A DNA stretch of 64,000 nucleotides. It comes from Hyperoplus lanceolatus. Its lineage: Eukaryota > Chordata > Actinopteri > Uranoscopiformes > Ammodytidae. The notes beneath the pieces are model-generated. The model searched no databases. It was given only the letters and a program-made list of their open reading frames with translations, and had not been told where the DNA came from. Within the stretch, counting starts at the first letter, position 1. Every line of letters begins with the position of its first letter. Made by a program: the position numbers and the translations under genes. Positions 1 through 12,400 of this stretch are shown piece after piece. The DNA lies in NCBI GenBank assembly GCA_026929865.2, contig CM049396.1:19585001-19649000 (forward strand), written 5' to 3'.

Positions 1-77
1 ATCTTAAAAGCTGAAGCAATTAGATTAAAATTGACTGTGTATTGGACTGCAGATTCTTAAAAAAAAAAAAATGTATG

Positions 78-78
<1 letters not shown>

Positions 79-153
<75 letters not shown>
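79..153. repeat. (TA)n microsatellite
   Basis: An almost uninterrupted TA dinucleotide tract follows a short A-run. It is low-complexity DNA; the periodic Tyr/Ile readings across it are not coding. Confidence 0.95.
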
Positions 154-158
<5 letters not shown>

Positions 159-671
159 TTTTTGTTTTATTTTTATTTTCTGTAACAGTAACTGTGTATC
201 TGAATCCGAATTTGATGAAAATGGGGGCGGGACCTGATAAGCCTTTGGCTTCTTCCGTCTCCCTTCGGACAACACAAAGTATGATGTATGAATATTTGCG
301 AGAGAAAATTGTGTGGAATTGTCCGAAAGAATAATAAATAAATAAATAAATAAATAAAACATTTTAGACATTAGCAATAAGTCTTCGATGATTAAATATC
401 TGTATGCTGACATAAACGCAATTGTTGTGCTTGCCATTTTTTTCTTTATCTGTGAAATGAAAAGATAGATAACTCACTAGTAGGAAAGTCAGAACCAGGT
501 GCTGAAGTGATCACACTGTAGGATTCAGTAATACTTGCAGCAGGTAACTTAAGATTACAAAAAAGAGGGGAGAGGAAGTTAGAGGAACTCAAATAACTTT
601 ACATGTTGCTGTTCAAATGATTGATTGTTTATGTGAATGTTACAATGGACAACAACAAAAAACTGATTTAC

Positions 672-3600
672 CAATTCATGGTCAAGATTTCTCATGTTCA
701 TGTAGTCATCTGCAACAGAAAAAAACACCTCTATAAACGAGAAAACTAAAATTTGAATGCAAAACACTCTGTATACAGTATGTATGAATAATACAGTGTA
801 ATACATTTTGACATTACCCTTGGCAGTGGCTTCAGTCCTTTACATATATAAAAGGAAAACAGTTTAAATTAAAAGTATGTCTTCATTGTAATTAAAAGAA
901 AAATTGCATTGCATTGTAGGTCAATACATATAATATCCAGAGGTATATATTTCCCTATGTATTTCCCTTATATGTGTTCTACTTTCAACTCCTGGGATTA
1001 ATGGGGTCATTTGATTGGGGGAGGTGAATAATGTCTCTCCACTGATTCCATAACCAGTGTCTTGCTGCCCTCATGCAAGGCACTGTTTCCTGAACTGTTT
1101 CAGTGGCTTTATGCAAGGACCAGCTGCATTATGCAGCTGATTTAAGTGCATGAACTACTGTATGTAGAAGTAGTGAGGGATAATACATTGGTATTCAGCT
1201 TTTGCTTAAAAAAGTAAAAGAGAAAAATGTTACCTCTTGTAAGAACAAGTACAACGTTCTAAAAAATGCAACAAAGTGAGAGAGAAGCATTAGTTTAGGC
1301 AAAATATTGAAATGACCTTGTATTGGCTGACCACTAAAGTTCCATTCATGCAGGTGAACAGGTGTAAGTGGCATGTATCATTATCATTCTGCTTATTGAC
1401 TGATGTTTGATGCCACAGCTCCCTCCACCACCCCAGCTTCCTTCTTATATGGTATTTCATGTTGTTGATTTAAATAATATGATCCCTTATGTGTTTATTA
1501 CTGGACATAAACTTTCTTCTGATCAGATTCTCTGAGAGCTATTTTAAACAGCAGACAGGGAAAATACATCCAAGTGTTACTGGACATTCAAATCGAGTTC
1601 TCACCGGCTGTTCTTTTGGTACAGAGAAGTGCCAAACCCAATAAGATAAAACCGACAGTTGCTCCATAACCAGCCGCAGCTACCAGCTTCCATATCCATG
1701 TTTCTGTTTTGGAGGCCACAAAGAAGTTTCACTTTCACTTTTAACAGAAGGGGTATGTGTGTACCTTATGAATTTTTTCCAGTGCATGTCACAGCAAATA
1801 TATATAAAAAGTAGGAACAAGGTATATTGCTTTGCAGTTGAAATGCATATATCATCTAAGTGTCACAAAAATTTAATTTGTGACACTTAATGTGAATTAA
1901 CATTTTGCAAAAAGGAAATGTTGGTGTACCTCAAACTCAGTTGCTCCAAAAATGTCAAATTGCCTAGGGAATAAAAATACTTTTGGATTTTAATAATGAT
2001 CGGTGTCTTAACTCTGAACCATTGTAATGAATAAATCATCAGATCTTTTTAAAGATTTAGCACAATGCATGTTGTCATTTTTGATCTACTCATTTTAATA
2101 TAATATGTAGTATTGTCTACTGATGCCAAATTCATAAGAGTTTGAACAGCAGAGGTCACATTAATTGTAATAGTGAGATTAGCAGTAAATGTTATTTGAG
2201 GACACAGAAAGTTTTCATAAACAATTTAAATAACATATTTAAAAAATGTCCATGGGTCTATGTGTTGCGTATATCTGTCATTCCTCTATATCTCTGTCTA
2301 ATAAAGTCAGTCAGTGTGAATCATTGGCAAACTGAGTCGTTTTGTCACCTGATGATGGATACAGTGGTGTGAGGGTAGTAGAAATCAAACTGCTGGTGTC
2401 CCTTGGTGTAAAAACAGTCGAACCTAATGGATGAAGGATGAAGAAGAATACATTTCAAAATATTCATAATACTGACATCACAATTCATATATCTGTATTT
2501 CTGTTACCTGATATTTGTCTTACAGGAGTCGGGGCCTGAGTCCTGCTAACTGTTAGTGAATTTTTATTCACCTGGTGAAATGTTTATTTGTGATTAAAAT
2601 GTTTATTTGTGATTAACTAATGTTATCCAATTGTGTTACCTGGTGCTGGTTTCACAGGAGTTACAAAGGTGGAAGGCCACGAAAATTGATTTGTAATGTT
2701 TCTCAATGACCATTTAGATAGCAATTCATATATTTGTATTTCTGTTACCTGATGTTTGTCTTACAGGAGTTACAGGAGTCGGGGACTGAGGCCTGCTAAC
2801 TGTTAGACCTGGTGAATAAAAGAAAAAGTTTTGAAACGTTCAGAATAACAAAAATAGCAAGTGATGGGTTTGAGACTTCCCAATCTCTTGAGCAGGCGAC
2901 AGATAAAAATGTTGAGCCTTTTCTAGAATTGATTTGTAATGATGTTTCTCAATCACCATTTAGATAGCATGTCCTACCTGTGGTCAAAGTGAATGCTGAT
3001 TTTGTGGGAGACGTGCTTGAATCCCTCTCCACTGTATAAACAGTAAAAGGAGAGGGATTTGAACCTGTCAATTGAATGTGTGTACAAATAAATTAACATG
3101 AGTGCTTTTTCTCCTGTTTGCAATCAGTTTAAAACAAAACTTTTTACATACATGGTTGCCCATAAAGTCATGAAACATTGTGATAATGTGATTTATTCTT
3201 GAAAGATAAAGTGGTAACAAGAAACAGGTTTCAAAAGGTTAACTAACGGGTAACTAACCTTTTTGAAAAGGGTAACTAACCTTTTTGAAAAGGGTAACTA
3301 ACCTTTTCAAAAGGGTAACTAACCTTTTCAAAAGGGTAACTACCTTTTTGAAAAGGGTAACTAACCTTTTTTTAAAAGGGTAACTAACCTTTTCAAAAGG
3401 GTAACTAACCTTTTCAAAAGGGTAACTAACCTTTTTGAAAAGGGTAACTAACCTTTTTGAAAAGGGTAAGTAACCTTTTTGAAAAGGGTAAGTAACCTTT
3501 TGAAAAGGGTAACTAACCTTTTGAAAAGGGTAACTAACCTTTTGAAAAGGGTAACTAACCTTTTTGAAAAGGGTAACTAACCTTTTGAAAAGGGTAACTA

Positions 3601-5506
3601 ACCTTTTCGAAAAGGGTAACTAACCTTTTCAAAAGGGTAACTACCTTTTCGAAAAGGGTAACTAATCTTTTCAAAAGGGTAACTACCTTTTCGAAAAGGG
3701 TAACTAATCTTTTCGAAAAGGGTAACTAACCTTTTGAAAAGGGTAACTAACCTTTTTGAAAAGGGTAACTATCCTTTTGAAAAGGGTAACTAACCTTTTT
3801 GAAAGGGTAACTAACCTTTTTGAAAAGGGTAACTAACCTTTTTGAAAAGGGTAACTAACCTTTTCAAAAGGGTAACTAACCTTTTTGAAAGGGTAACTAA
3901 CCTTTTCAAAAGGGTAACTAACCTTTTTCAAAAGGGTAACTAACCTTTTCAAAAGGGTAACTAACCTTTTCAAAAGGGTAAGTACTCTTTTTTTGTGTAC
4001 CTTATTCACAATCATTTCATGAGGTCAAAAATATTTTATTCCAACTTTATGTGCGACCATGTATATATGCAGTATATATATAGAGAGAATACCAATAACA
4101 TGGTCTCAGCAACAATGTTCTAGGGCTGTCAGCTGGTCAGCCGGTCCACTATTTTGGCTGATACTAAAAATACTTGGTGTATTGCCATTTAAGATGGGAC
4201 CGATTCAAGCAAAGGGTTAGGGTTAGGGTTAGGTTTCTGAACGTTGTAAATATGCTTTTGAACACATGCATGGGAAAAGTTCAAAAGAGTTAGCCTATAA
4301 TAAATGACTTTGGAATTAATTAGTATTTGATGCATTTATATATGGTTTTATTATTTTATTACAAAGTAAAAGTAAATCTTCAACCTCACACAAGTAACAT
4401 TCAATCATAGACCTATTAGCATTCAATATGCTGATACCTAATGATTTTTCTGTGTGTGAGGTGGGTCTGAGCAACACTGTTATAACAATCACAACGTTCA
4501 CTGTAATACTTAATTCAACAGGTTAATTAACTTAATGGGAATGGGAATAGTTTATTGCCCTTTTCCCCTCCTTTTTTCAATCCATCAAATATGACACAAT
4601 GGTACTTGAGTTGTCTTGCATTAACAATAAATGATTACATAGTAAAAAAATGGGAAAAGCAGTCACTCACTGTTTATTCTGATGGAGCAAATTTCACTGT
4701 GTGCAGATGGAGAATTTACGGCTCCAAGCTTTCTGGTATAATAACACTCCAATATTACGTCTGCAGGTGAAGTCTGATGAGTAATTTCCAGAAGCTTAGT
4801 TCCTGTCAGAGTCTTATGACACATGGGCTCTATGAGAGTTATTTCACTTAAAATAAAGAAAAAATAACACTGAGACACAGAAACATCTAATGGAGTCTCA
4901 CAGTTTAGTGTGACAATGTCTTTCTCTGCGATCACCGGTGTATTCACTGTCAGTTTAGGGGAAGGCAAAGCTGTAAATATAAAGTTAAACAACAGTAAGA
5001 GCACAACACTTAATAGCTGCAACATTATGATGATATTCATGAAGAGAAAATGTGATTTGCAGCTGTAACAGCACGATTGGACATAAAATACAAAAGATGT
5101 GCAGAGACTGACCTTGTACTTGAATCTTGTGAAAGGCATCTGTTAGAAATACAACATGTTAGATAAATAGACACAATAAAAGTTCATAATTAATTATAAC
5201 AATAGGTGAAAATATATGTCAAGATATATTTTTCTTAGTCCCAGTGTGGAAATTGGTTCAGACTCTGCACTGCCTGTCTACAATATACATTTAAAAAATA
5301 AACAGCACAGAACAACAAGGAAATAAGACGAACAATGTAAAATCATCAACTACAAAAAAGATAAAATGTAAGTGTGGTGTAGAATAACAGGCTTATTCTT
5401 AATGTCTTGTTTGTGTGTGTGCACTTGCATTAGTTTGCCATAACTCAATTCATAATTAAAAACATAACTTACACATGACGAAGACAAACAACAGGGGTCC
5501 AGGCAT
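672..5506 (-). CDS. Fish immunoglobulin-superfamily receptor with transmembrane segment (exons partly resolved)
   Basis: I do not know a symbol for this gene. Seen: exon 1 (5506-5473) encodes a signal peptide beginning MPGPLLFVFVM and ends at a GTAAGT donor. Exon 2 (5140-5114) is 27 bp. Exon 3 (4970-4671, 300 bp) encodes one Ig-like domain that begins LPSPKLTVNTPV, with cysteines in VTLNCETP, SQCYF and LECYYT. Exon 4 (3031-2978, 54 bp) is a Ser/Thr-rich stalk. A likely further stalk exon, with SRPQSPTPVTP, lies near 2812-2767. A transmembrane exon (1703-1605) encodes WKLVAAAGYGATVGFILLG followed by CTKR. A candidate tail exon (709-672) encodes DDYMNM. Exons 1-4 all join in phase 1, which supports the model. 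Known: such small phase-1 exons are usual in fish IgSF receptors. Not resolved: how the second stalk exon joins on, tail exons (candidates near 1260-1236 and 300-170) and the stop. It lies head to head with the linker histone gene. Confidence 0.6.
1857..1889. repeat. Short perfect inverted repeat
   Basis: Two 13-base arms (TAAGTGTCACAAA and its reverse complement) flank a 7-base AT spacer. It lies in an intron or flank of the Ig-like receptor gene. No function can be read from it. Confidence 0.6.
3236..3981. repeat. Minisatellite, about 20-22 bp unit
   Basis: About 35 head-to-tail copies of a unit close to GGGTAACTAACCTTTTGAAAA. Within each unit the CCTTTT(T)nAAAAGG part is nearly palindromic, and its centre is G in some copies and C in others. 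The array lies in the intron between the Ig-domain exon and the first stalk exon of the minus-strand receptor gene. Both strands give short open readings through it that are artefacts of the repeat. Confidence 0.95.
4214..4233 (+). repeat. Short interstitial telomere-like repeat
   Basis: Three tandem copies of GGGTTA plus a partial fourth. This is far too short for a telomere and is most likely a chance or relic microsatellite in the receptor gene intron. Confidence 0.7.
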
Positions 5507-6209
5507 GATGAATCTGAATACTGAGACTGTCCACAACCTTCTGACACACGGAGTCTGACAAATGTCACTTTACAGGACACGCTCTCAGGAAAACCACAGC
5601 AAGCATCAGAGCGGAAGCACTCAAATAGGCCACATAAATAACCCACACTTTGTTCACAAAGTGCTCCAACTTTTTACGCACACTCTTGTGGTCCTGCATT
5701 TGCTGTCTGTTTAAGCGAACATGCTGCTATTCACGTTTTGTCCTGATCAATTCAACACTAATATAAAAGTTTGCCTCATATTTCCAAAATAATGCAGAAC
5801 AGTTGCTCTAGTTGGTGTTGAACTCGCCAAAATAATGACGCTGTAAGAATTTTGAAAAAGGCTAACATGGAAGAGTTCCCAGTTATAATATGTTTGAATG
5901 TGAATAATTCCAACAGATTGCTGAGGTAGGCTATAGACCTATTGTTGTTGGAGCTTGTTGCAGCTCAAACATATTTCAGTCATGTCTTATTTCAATAAGT
6001 TTAATATTATAGGCCCTATTAACAACAGCCAGCAACACATTCTTTGTTGTGAAACTGTAGGAAAATAGTGTTTGCTTAGTTAGTGGATGCCAAAGTCCAT
6101 GACTGACAATCTGTGAATGTTTTCTGGATTGGAATTTAAGTGGACAAATTCAAATAGCCTACAGCAATTTAAAAAAAGATGAAGGGAAAAGTCACAGAGG
6201 AAAGAGGGT
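5507..6209. other. Intergenic spacer between the receptor gene and h1m
   Basis: AT-rich DNA upstream of the minus-strand receptor gene. I see no exon, tRNA or clear repeat in it. The receptor promoter should lie at its left end. Confidence 0.5.
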
Positions 6210-6816
6210 GGCTGTGTCTTGATTCAGAGGCCGCGCACTTGGTAGGACGCAGTCTCGCGGTCTATGAAGGCTATAGCCTATGAAGGCCGATTTTAAGGCC
6301 GGTTTTAAGGCCAACGAGCCTTGTTAAACGGGACGGTCTCCGCAGGTCTCCGTTTACGAGCATTTCCGGTTCACGTAACAAGTGTTACCTTGCGTGACGA
6401 CTCGCCGCTCCTGTGCTGCCTAGCAACCCTGATTGCTGCCAACGGAGACAGCCTTGTCAACAGAGGAAAAAAGAAAAATAAGTTGCCTACCAGACGAAAA
6501 GAAAAAAAAGTACAAGAAAAAAAGAAAGGAAGGTAAAAGTTAAGAAGATGGAGCAACACGTTGCTGTTTTGTTATTTTTTATTTTATTGTATGCAATCTC
6601 TGAAAAAAACGCAATGAATCATGGGATATGTTGGGCCACGAAGGATACATCTGATGCAGCCTTCAAAACCGTGAATAGAAGGATGCATTTCTCGGCCGCA
6701 TATGAGGAGCCTTGCAAGGAGCCTTGCAAACGGGACAGCCTTTGCGCGCCGCTATGACGCAATCGGTCTTCAAATGCAGCCTACGTAGGGTGCAACCCCT
6801 GAATCAAGACACAGCC
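6210..6816. mobile_element. Harbinger-like MITE upstream of h1m
   Basis: The ends are inverted repeats: GGCTGTGTCTTGATTCAG on the left and its exact reverse complement on the right. The interior is non-coding, and the open readings in it match no family I know. The end sequence resembles fish PIF/Harbinger MITEs beginning GGCTGNGT. No clean target-site duplication is visible; the flanking triplets are GGT and GCT. The right end lies about 100 bp from the h1m TATA box. Confidence 0.6.
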
Positions 6817-6916
6817 GCTGACTCTTTTCGCTTCGATCCCGCTCGCTTTAATTAACCGAATGATTTGCACCTGACGCGATATGATTCACCTGGTCTCATT
6901 TCACCGGAAACAACAG

Positions 6917-6922
6917 TATAAA
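6917..6922 (+). promoter_or_regulatory. TATA box of h1m
   Basis: TATAAA lies about 117 bp upstream of the h1m start codon, in the right position for a 5' leader of roughly 90 bp. No other candidate core promoter lies between the MITE and the gene. Confidence 0.6.
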
Positions 6923-7038
6923 GAGGTAGACGCTGAACGTGCATAGGCAGCGTATTTTTAGACTTCACGTAACCTGCTGCTTTCTCTCTCTTGTTTTTCA
7001 TTTTTTTTTAAATATAGGCCTATATTGCATTCTCCGTT

Positions 7039-8449
7039 ATGCCTCCTAAAAAGCGCGCCGCAGAGACTGTCGATCCGCCCGTGTCAACCAGTGATGCCCC
7101 GGTGGGAGACAAAGAAGACAAAAAATCAGGTCTGATCGCACACGACAGATTCAGAAAAATGTGACTGAACCCTATATTATAGCCTTTTTACAAGTTTCCT
7201 AAAGCTAGAAATTAAGTAGGCTATGTGTATGTTTCTCTAGATGCTGCAGCGCTGCGTAAACTTGCAGCTCATCCCTCCACAGCCATTATGGTGAAAGAGG
7301 CACTTAAAGAGTTGGACTCACGCAAAGGGGTTTCATCCCAGGCGATACAGAATTATATCAAACAAAAATATCCCTCGGTGGATTTGGTAAGGTTGAAGCA
7401 CTTGGTCCGTAGAGCCCTGAAAAAAGGAATCGAGACAGGCACGTTGGTGAGGCCTGTCAACTCCAACGTTACTACAGGCGCAACGGGGAAATTTAGGGTA
7501 AGATGACAACGTCTGCAGCTTTACCAAAACGGGTCAAATCACGACGCTAATCGGGTTTTTGTCGTCCCCTCGTCTTCAGCTCGCTTCAAATGTCAAGGAG
7601 GCAAAGCGAAAGACTGAGAACGCAGATCCTAATGTGCAAAAAGCGCCTAAAACAGCCAAAGGTGTAGCCAAGAAGCCCAAAAAAGCAGGTATGAATAAAA
7701 TGGTAATGTCCCTAAAACATGTAAAAAGAATATTGTAAGTTGTTTTAATGGCATGTTGCTTTTAAAGGTGCCCTGAAGAAGAAAGACCCTGCTGATGACC
7801 AGTTGGAGTTACAGGAGGTGAGTTTCCTATGGGTGGTTTTCAAAAAAAAATATTTTGAAGAGAAATGCACTAATTCCTAGTAGATTGTTAGGAAGATAAT
7901 GTCACTTATGTTCAAATAATGACCATAACTGTTTTCTAATAAAGGTGTTTTGGTTTTTTTTACATGGGGGGGTGGTCCCTATGAAAATGTGTTATTATAT
8001 TACAGTGAAAATGTGCTATCTTATGGCTATTTGCCTAAACCAATGACATAAAATGGAAAATATCCTAATAAAGAACTAACAGAATTTCAAATGTTTAAAC
8101 TTAATTTTGGGGTTGACTGGACTTATTGTCTCATTAGAAAGTTGTGCAGCATTGACTTTTTTTTTTTTTTTCCCAATTTTTTTTTTTCATTTTTTAGGAC
8201 TCAAAACCTGCCAAAAAGTCAAAGAAAGCCGAAGAGAATGCTACCTCAAAGGTTGCTCCAGCAAAGAAGCCAAAAGCTAAGAAAGCTGCAGAGAAGGGGG
8301 ATGGTGAGGAAACCCCTGCTTCATCTGAAACTAAACCAGCAAAGATCACCAAGGAGGTGAAGGAGCCCAAGGGCAAGGCTGCTAAAGCAGTCAATGATGC
8401 ACCTGCTACCAAAGCAACTGGGAGACGAGGGAAGAAGACCGCAGAGTAA
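7039..8449 (+). CDS. h1m: Oocyte-type linker histone H1M (H1-8/B4 family)
   Basis: Five exons join in frame: 7039-7129, 7241-7497, 7580-7688, 7768-7817 and 8198-8449, giving 252 residues. The N-terminus is short and basic (MPPKKRAAETVDPP). Exon 2 holds the winged-helix globular domain, from HPSTAIMVKEALKEL through VSSQAIQNYIKQKYPSVDL to a GKFR end. Exons 3-5 encode a Lys/Ala/Pro-rich tail typical of H1 (KKPKAKKAA, GRRGKKTAE). Known: the germline linker histones H1M/B4/H1-8 keep introns, unlike the replication-dependent H1 genes, and compact chromatin in the egg and early embryo. The intron-bearing structure, the polyadenylation signal and the neighbour tmcc1 (as in mammals, near H1-8) all favour this paralogue over a somatic H1. 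The start is the only ATG before the globular exon in this frame. Confidence 0.9.
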
Positions 8450-8486
8450 ATTTATAATTTTTTTTTTTTTTTTTTAACTGTTTTGC

Positions 8487-8492
8487 AATAAA
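8487..8492 (+). terminator. Polyadenylation signal of h1m
   Basis: AATAAA lies 38 bases after the stop codon and is followed by a T-rich stretch. This implies a polyadenylated message with a very short 3' UTR, not a stem-loop histone end. Confidence 0.75.
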
Positions 8493-9187
8493 ATATTAAT
8501 TTTTGGAGCTCTTGTGTCTATATTTTTATTTAACTTTCAGATGAAACTGCCGATTTGGCTGCATTTCAATTTAGCAGCACAGGGTTTGACATAAAGTATG
8601 GCCCGGGGCCAGTAAAATCATATGCAGGGCAAGTTGATTGGCCAGTGACTGGCCAATCCCAGTTTGTGTATTTTTTGTTTACAACATCATGATTCGCTAA
8701 AGTACACGCGAGAGACGCTATAACCCCCCCCCCCCTCCCGCGCCTTTTTCAAACTGGCGGATTTTAAAAATGTCTTCTTACGAAGAAACGAAAAGAAAGC
8801 GTTCATTTTTACCGTCCTGGAAGACTGCTTTTCCTTGGCTTGCAAATGGCGACCACGGCATGTTTTGCCAAATTTGCAGACAGTTCCCTGCGAAAGCGGA
8901 TCGGGGGGGTGTGTTTTTTTTAAAGGGAATGAGAACTACAGAAAGCAGACCATAGAAGCGCACGATAAAAGCAGAAGCCACATAAACTGTCTAATCGCTA
9001 AGCGGGTTGCTGACAACCCTTTTTCCGGCCCGCTAAATATGTGGGCGAGACGAGCGGCAAGTGAAAACGACGGCAGGTTAGAGAAGCTCATAAACACGGC
9101 TTACCAGATAGCCAAAACGGAGCCTTCGTTCACTCTGTACGAGCACACGATCGCGCTCATGAAGAAGAACGGGATGGCTTTGTTGGC

Positions 9188-9222
<35 letters not shown>

Positions 9223-9412
9223 TTTGTGTTATTTCTATTGAACCAACTGCAAGTAGTGTTAGTAATAGCGAGGGTAGTGCCAGTAGGCTACTAGTACCAG
9301 CAGAATAGAGCAATTAAATAATGCTTGTTATGGTATCATAGGCCTATTTATTGTCAGTTATTATTCATTTTCTGTACTGGGTTGGTTAGATTGATTTCTG
9401 ATCTGTCAGGTT

Positions 9413-10256
<844 letters not shown>

Positions 10257-10405
10257 CACACACTAAAAAAGTGAATACATTTTTTACTGCCAGGGCCAGT
10301 GAAAAAATACAAGGGGCCAGTAAAACTTTGATCCACTGGCCTGCCGGGCCAGTAGGAAAAAAAAGTTATGTTGAACCCTGCAGCATAACTGTCGTTTTTT
10401 GGCTG

Positions 10406-10489
10406 ATTTATTTGAAAGGAAGCAACGTTTCACAGACGACATCAGGCATGACTTGTCGATTGACAAACGTTGCTTCCTTTCAAATAAAT
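10406..10489. repeat. Perfect 25-bp-arm hairpin
   Basis: Bases 10406-10430 are the exact reverse complement of 10465-10489 (inner arm end GGAAGCAACGTTT). The 34-base centre holds a further CGACA/TGTCG pairing. The whole 84-base unit could fold as one long stem. It lies just outside the right end of the hAT element. It could be a tiny MITE, a foldback fragment or a small-RNA precursor; the sequence alone does not decide. Confidence 0.6.
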
Positions 10490-10806
10490 TACTTTTGGCA
10501 AACACCTCCATCCACTGTGCAGAGATATTTTTAAACGATTTACGGCACTGTCCTACGATATATATAAGTAGCCTCCCATAGAATTTTATTTCAGTCGTAT
10601 TTAGGCTTTTGTTGATGGAATTAAAGACCAACATAGGGGAACTTCTGGTCAGTGACGCAGCACAACCTAATGGAAGCAGGCGTTTGACTCATCAAGTGAG
10701 AACCTGGACATTTTTGAGAAGTTTGAGCTATGGAATGTAAAATATGGGTCTTTAATGCTTTCATACATTTTCAATATATTCCTGAAGATGCTCGAGTTGA
10801 GACCAT

Positions 10807-12400
10807 TTATTGATAGTTTCCCTTCTCAGGATGTAAAGTGCAGAGAGATTGAATGAGATACTCTGAAATGGCATCCAAGTGCCTCCGGAGAGAGAAGAGT
10901 ACCACAAGAAGTAGAGGAATAAGTGGGCATTTTTTCATCAGGTGGACCACACAAGTAGCCACCGTGGACACAAACATTAGAACCACTGCCGTAATGGCCA
11001 GCAGCACATTGATTAGCTTTTCAAGAGGAGTCTGTGCTGTGGCGTTCTCCAAACCTTCAAGCTGTGCCACTTGCTGCTGCAGCTCTATCTTGGAGAGGCG
11101 TGTCTGACATGTGCCCAGCGCCTCCTACAGGTCAGAGAAAAATTGTCAGTGCAAGAATGACTACAGTAAAAACATACAGCACCCATAGTTTTATGAAGAC
11201 CTTTTCCATTACAAATATTGTGATTTGTGACTAACCAGCTGCAGAACCTCATAGCAAAATTAAGTTACTGGACCTTTGTTAATCCAGTGTCTGTGAAATG
11301 TGTAAAGTTTTTCTATACTGGAATAGGCACTAAATTTGCTCCGTTGGGATTTTTTTAAACGCTGAATATTCCTAAATGAATCTAAGTATTTAAACCAGAT
11401 TTTTAACTTCAAGACAAATTGGTCATGAAGCAGAAAACACGGCAAGTTTCCTTATGTTAGTGGATGTTGTGCTTTAGTTGTGCAGTTTCCAAAACTATTT
11501 TTTAATAACACTGCATTAGGTGCCCTGGGGTTGTAGGGAACTTGGCAAAGGACAGGTGTAACCAATATTAATTGTTTGGTCAATCTAGTAAAAGCCTGGA
11601 GTTGGCTCCCAAAAATGGAACACAGACATGATTAATCTTATTGGTATTACGTTAACACGTGTGCTTTTCTTGCTTTGTCATGTCCAAATGTCTGCTGCGA
11701 TAAAAAAAAAAACTATAGCAGCGACGCCTACGGTAATATCTGTTGCTCCTTCGTAAGCCTGGTAAGCAATCTTCTCCTCCATGCTGGCTAGTTCCTCATT
11801 CAAGTTCGAAATTTCATTCTGGTGCAGTTCTGTCAAGTCATTGAGCTGCTCTTCTAAACGTTCACATCTGCAAAATTGTATCAACAGAAAATTAAGACAG
11901 ATTAATTTTAGAGATGGGTATTTTCAAACCTTTCGAGTGATAAGCTACATATGCTACCTGTATCGTTCCTCTTGCAGGGCATCCACAATCACTGTGTACT
12001 TAAGTTGGTGGCAGGCTTTTACATTTTCTAAACATTCCTCGAGACGAACTTGGTTTTCCCTAAGCTCCTGGAGCTCAAGGAACATAGCATCAAAGTCTGA
12101 GGCCTGGGCATGGACGGGTGTATTGTCCCTGGAACTAGGAGAACCTCCACGGGCTCCCACATTGCCTGAAGTACAGCTACAACAGTCTTCCTCTCTGTCA
12201 TATTTTGGGCTGGACTGCAGCTGTTCTGTTTTAAGTATCCTCGTTCCCCCAGGGCCAACAGCCTCTACTCCCTGGGTTTCTCCCACGTCTGTCAGGGCTG
12301 CAATGTTATCAGTGCTGCCAAACTCTTGCAGATTGAGGGAGATTTTGCTCACAGCTCCAGTGACAGAATAAGTGGCTCAAAAAGAAGCTAGAGAGATCGC
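10807..12400 (-). pseudogene. Partial, decayed duplicate of tmcc1 (last three exons)
   Basis: Three blocks match the last three exons of tmcc1 in order, with introns and most splice sites kept, so this is a DNA-level duplication and not a retrocopy. Block 12400-11958 matches the exon with SSPKY and ALQEERYR. Block 11867-11732 matches the coiled-coil exon ([19 protein letters not shown]) and has exactly the same length, 136 bp. Block 11124-10807 matches the transmembrane exon ([23 protein letters not shown]). The first block carries an in-frame TGA about eight codons in, caused by a one-base shift relative to tmcc1. The CAG before the middle donor is lost, and the last block ends with an unrelated tail (HPEKGNYQ). 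The first two tmcc1 coding exons are absent. It is probably not translated as a TMCC protein; a short product from a later start cannot be excluded. Confidence 0.75.

Noticed and set aside
3833-4015. A periodic open reading (VTLLKRL, VSYPFEK) in the minisatellite
   Set aside because: It is produced by the tandem repeat, has no splice context and changes frame with the unit length.
4214-4233. TTAGGG-type repeat as a telomere or fusion scar
   Set aside because: Only about three units; too short and common to support a chromosome-fusion claim.
6321-6757. Two short Lys- and Cys-containing open readings
   Set aside because: They lie inside the Harbinger-like MITE and match no protein family I know.
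8091-8412. Open readings in other frames over the last h1m exon
   Set aside because: They are frame shadows of the low-complexity Lys/Ala tail of h1m.
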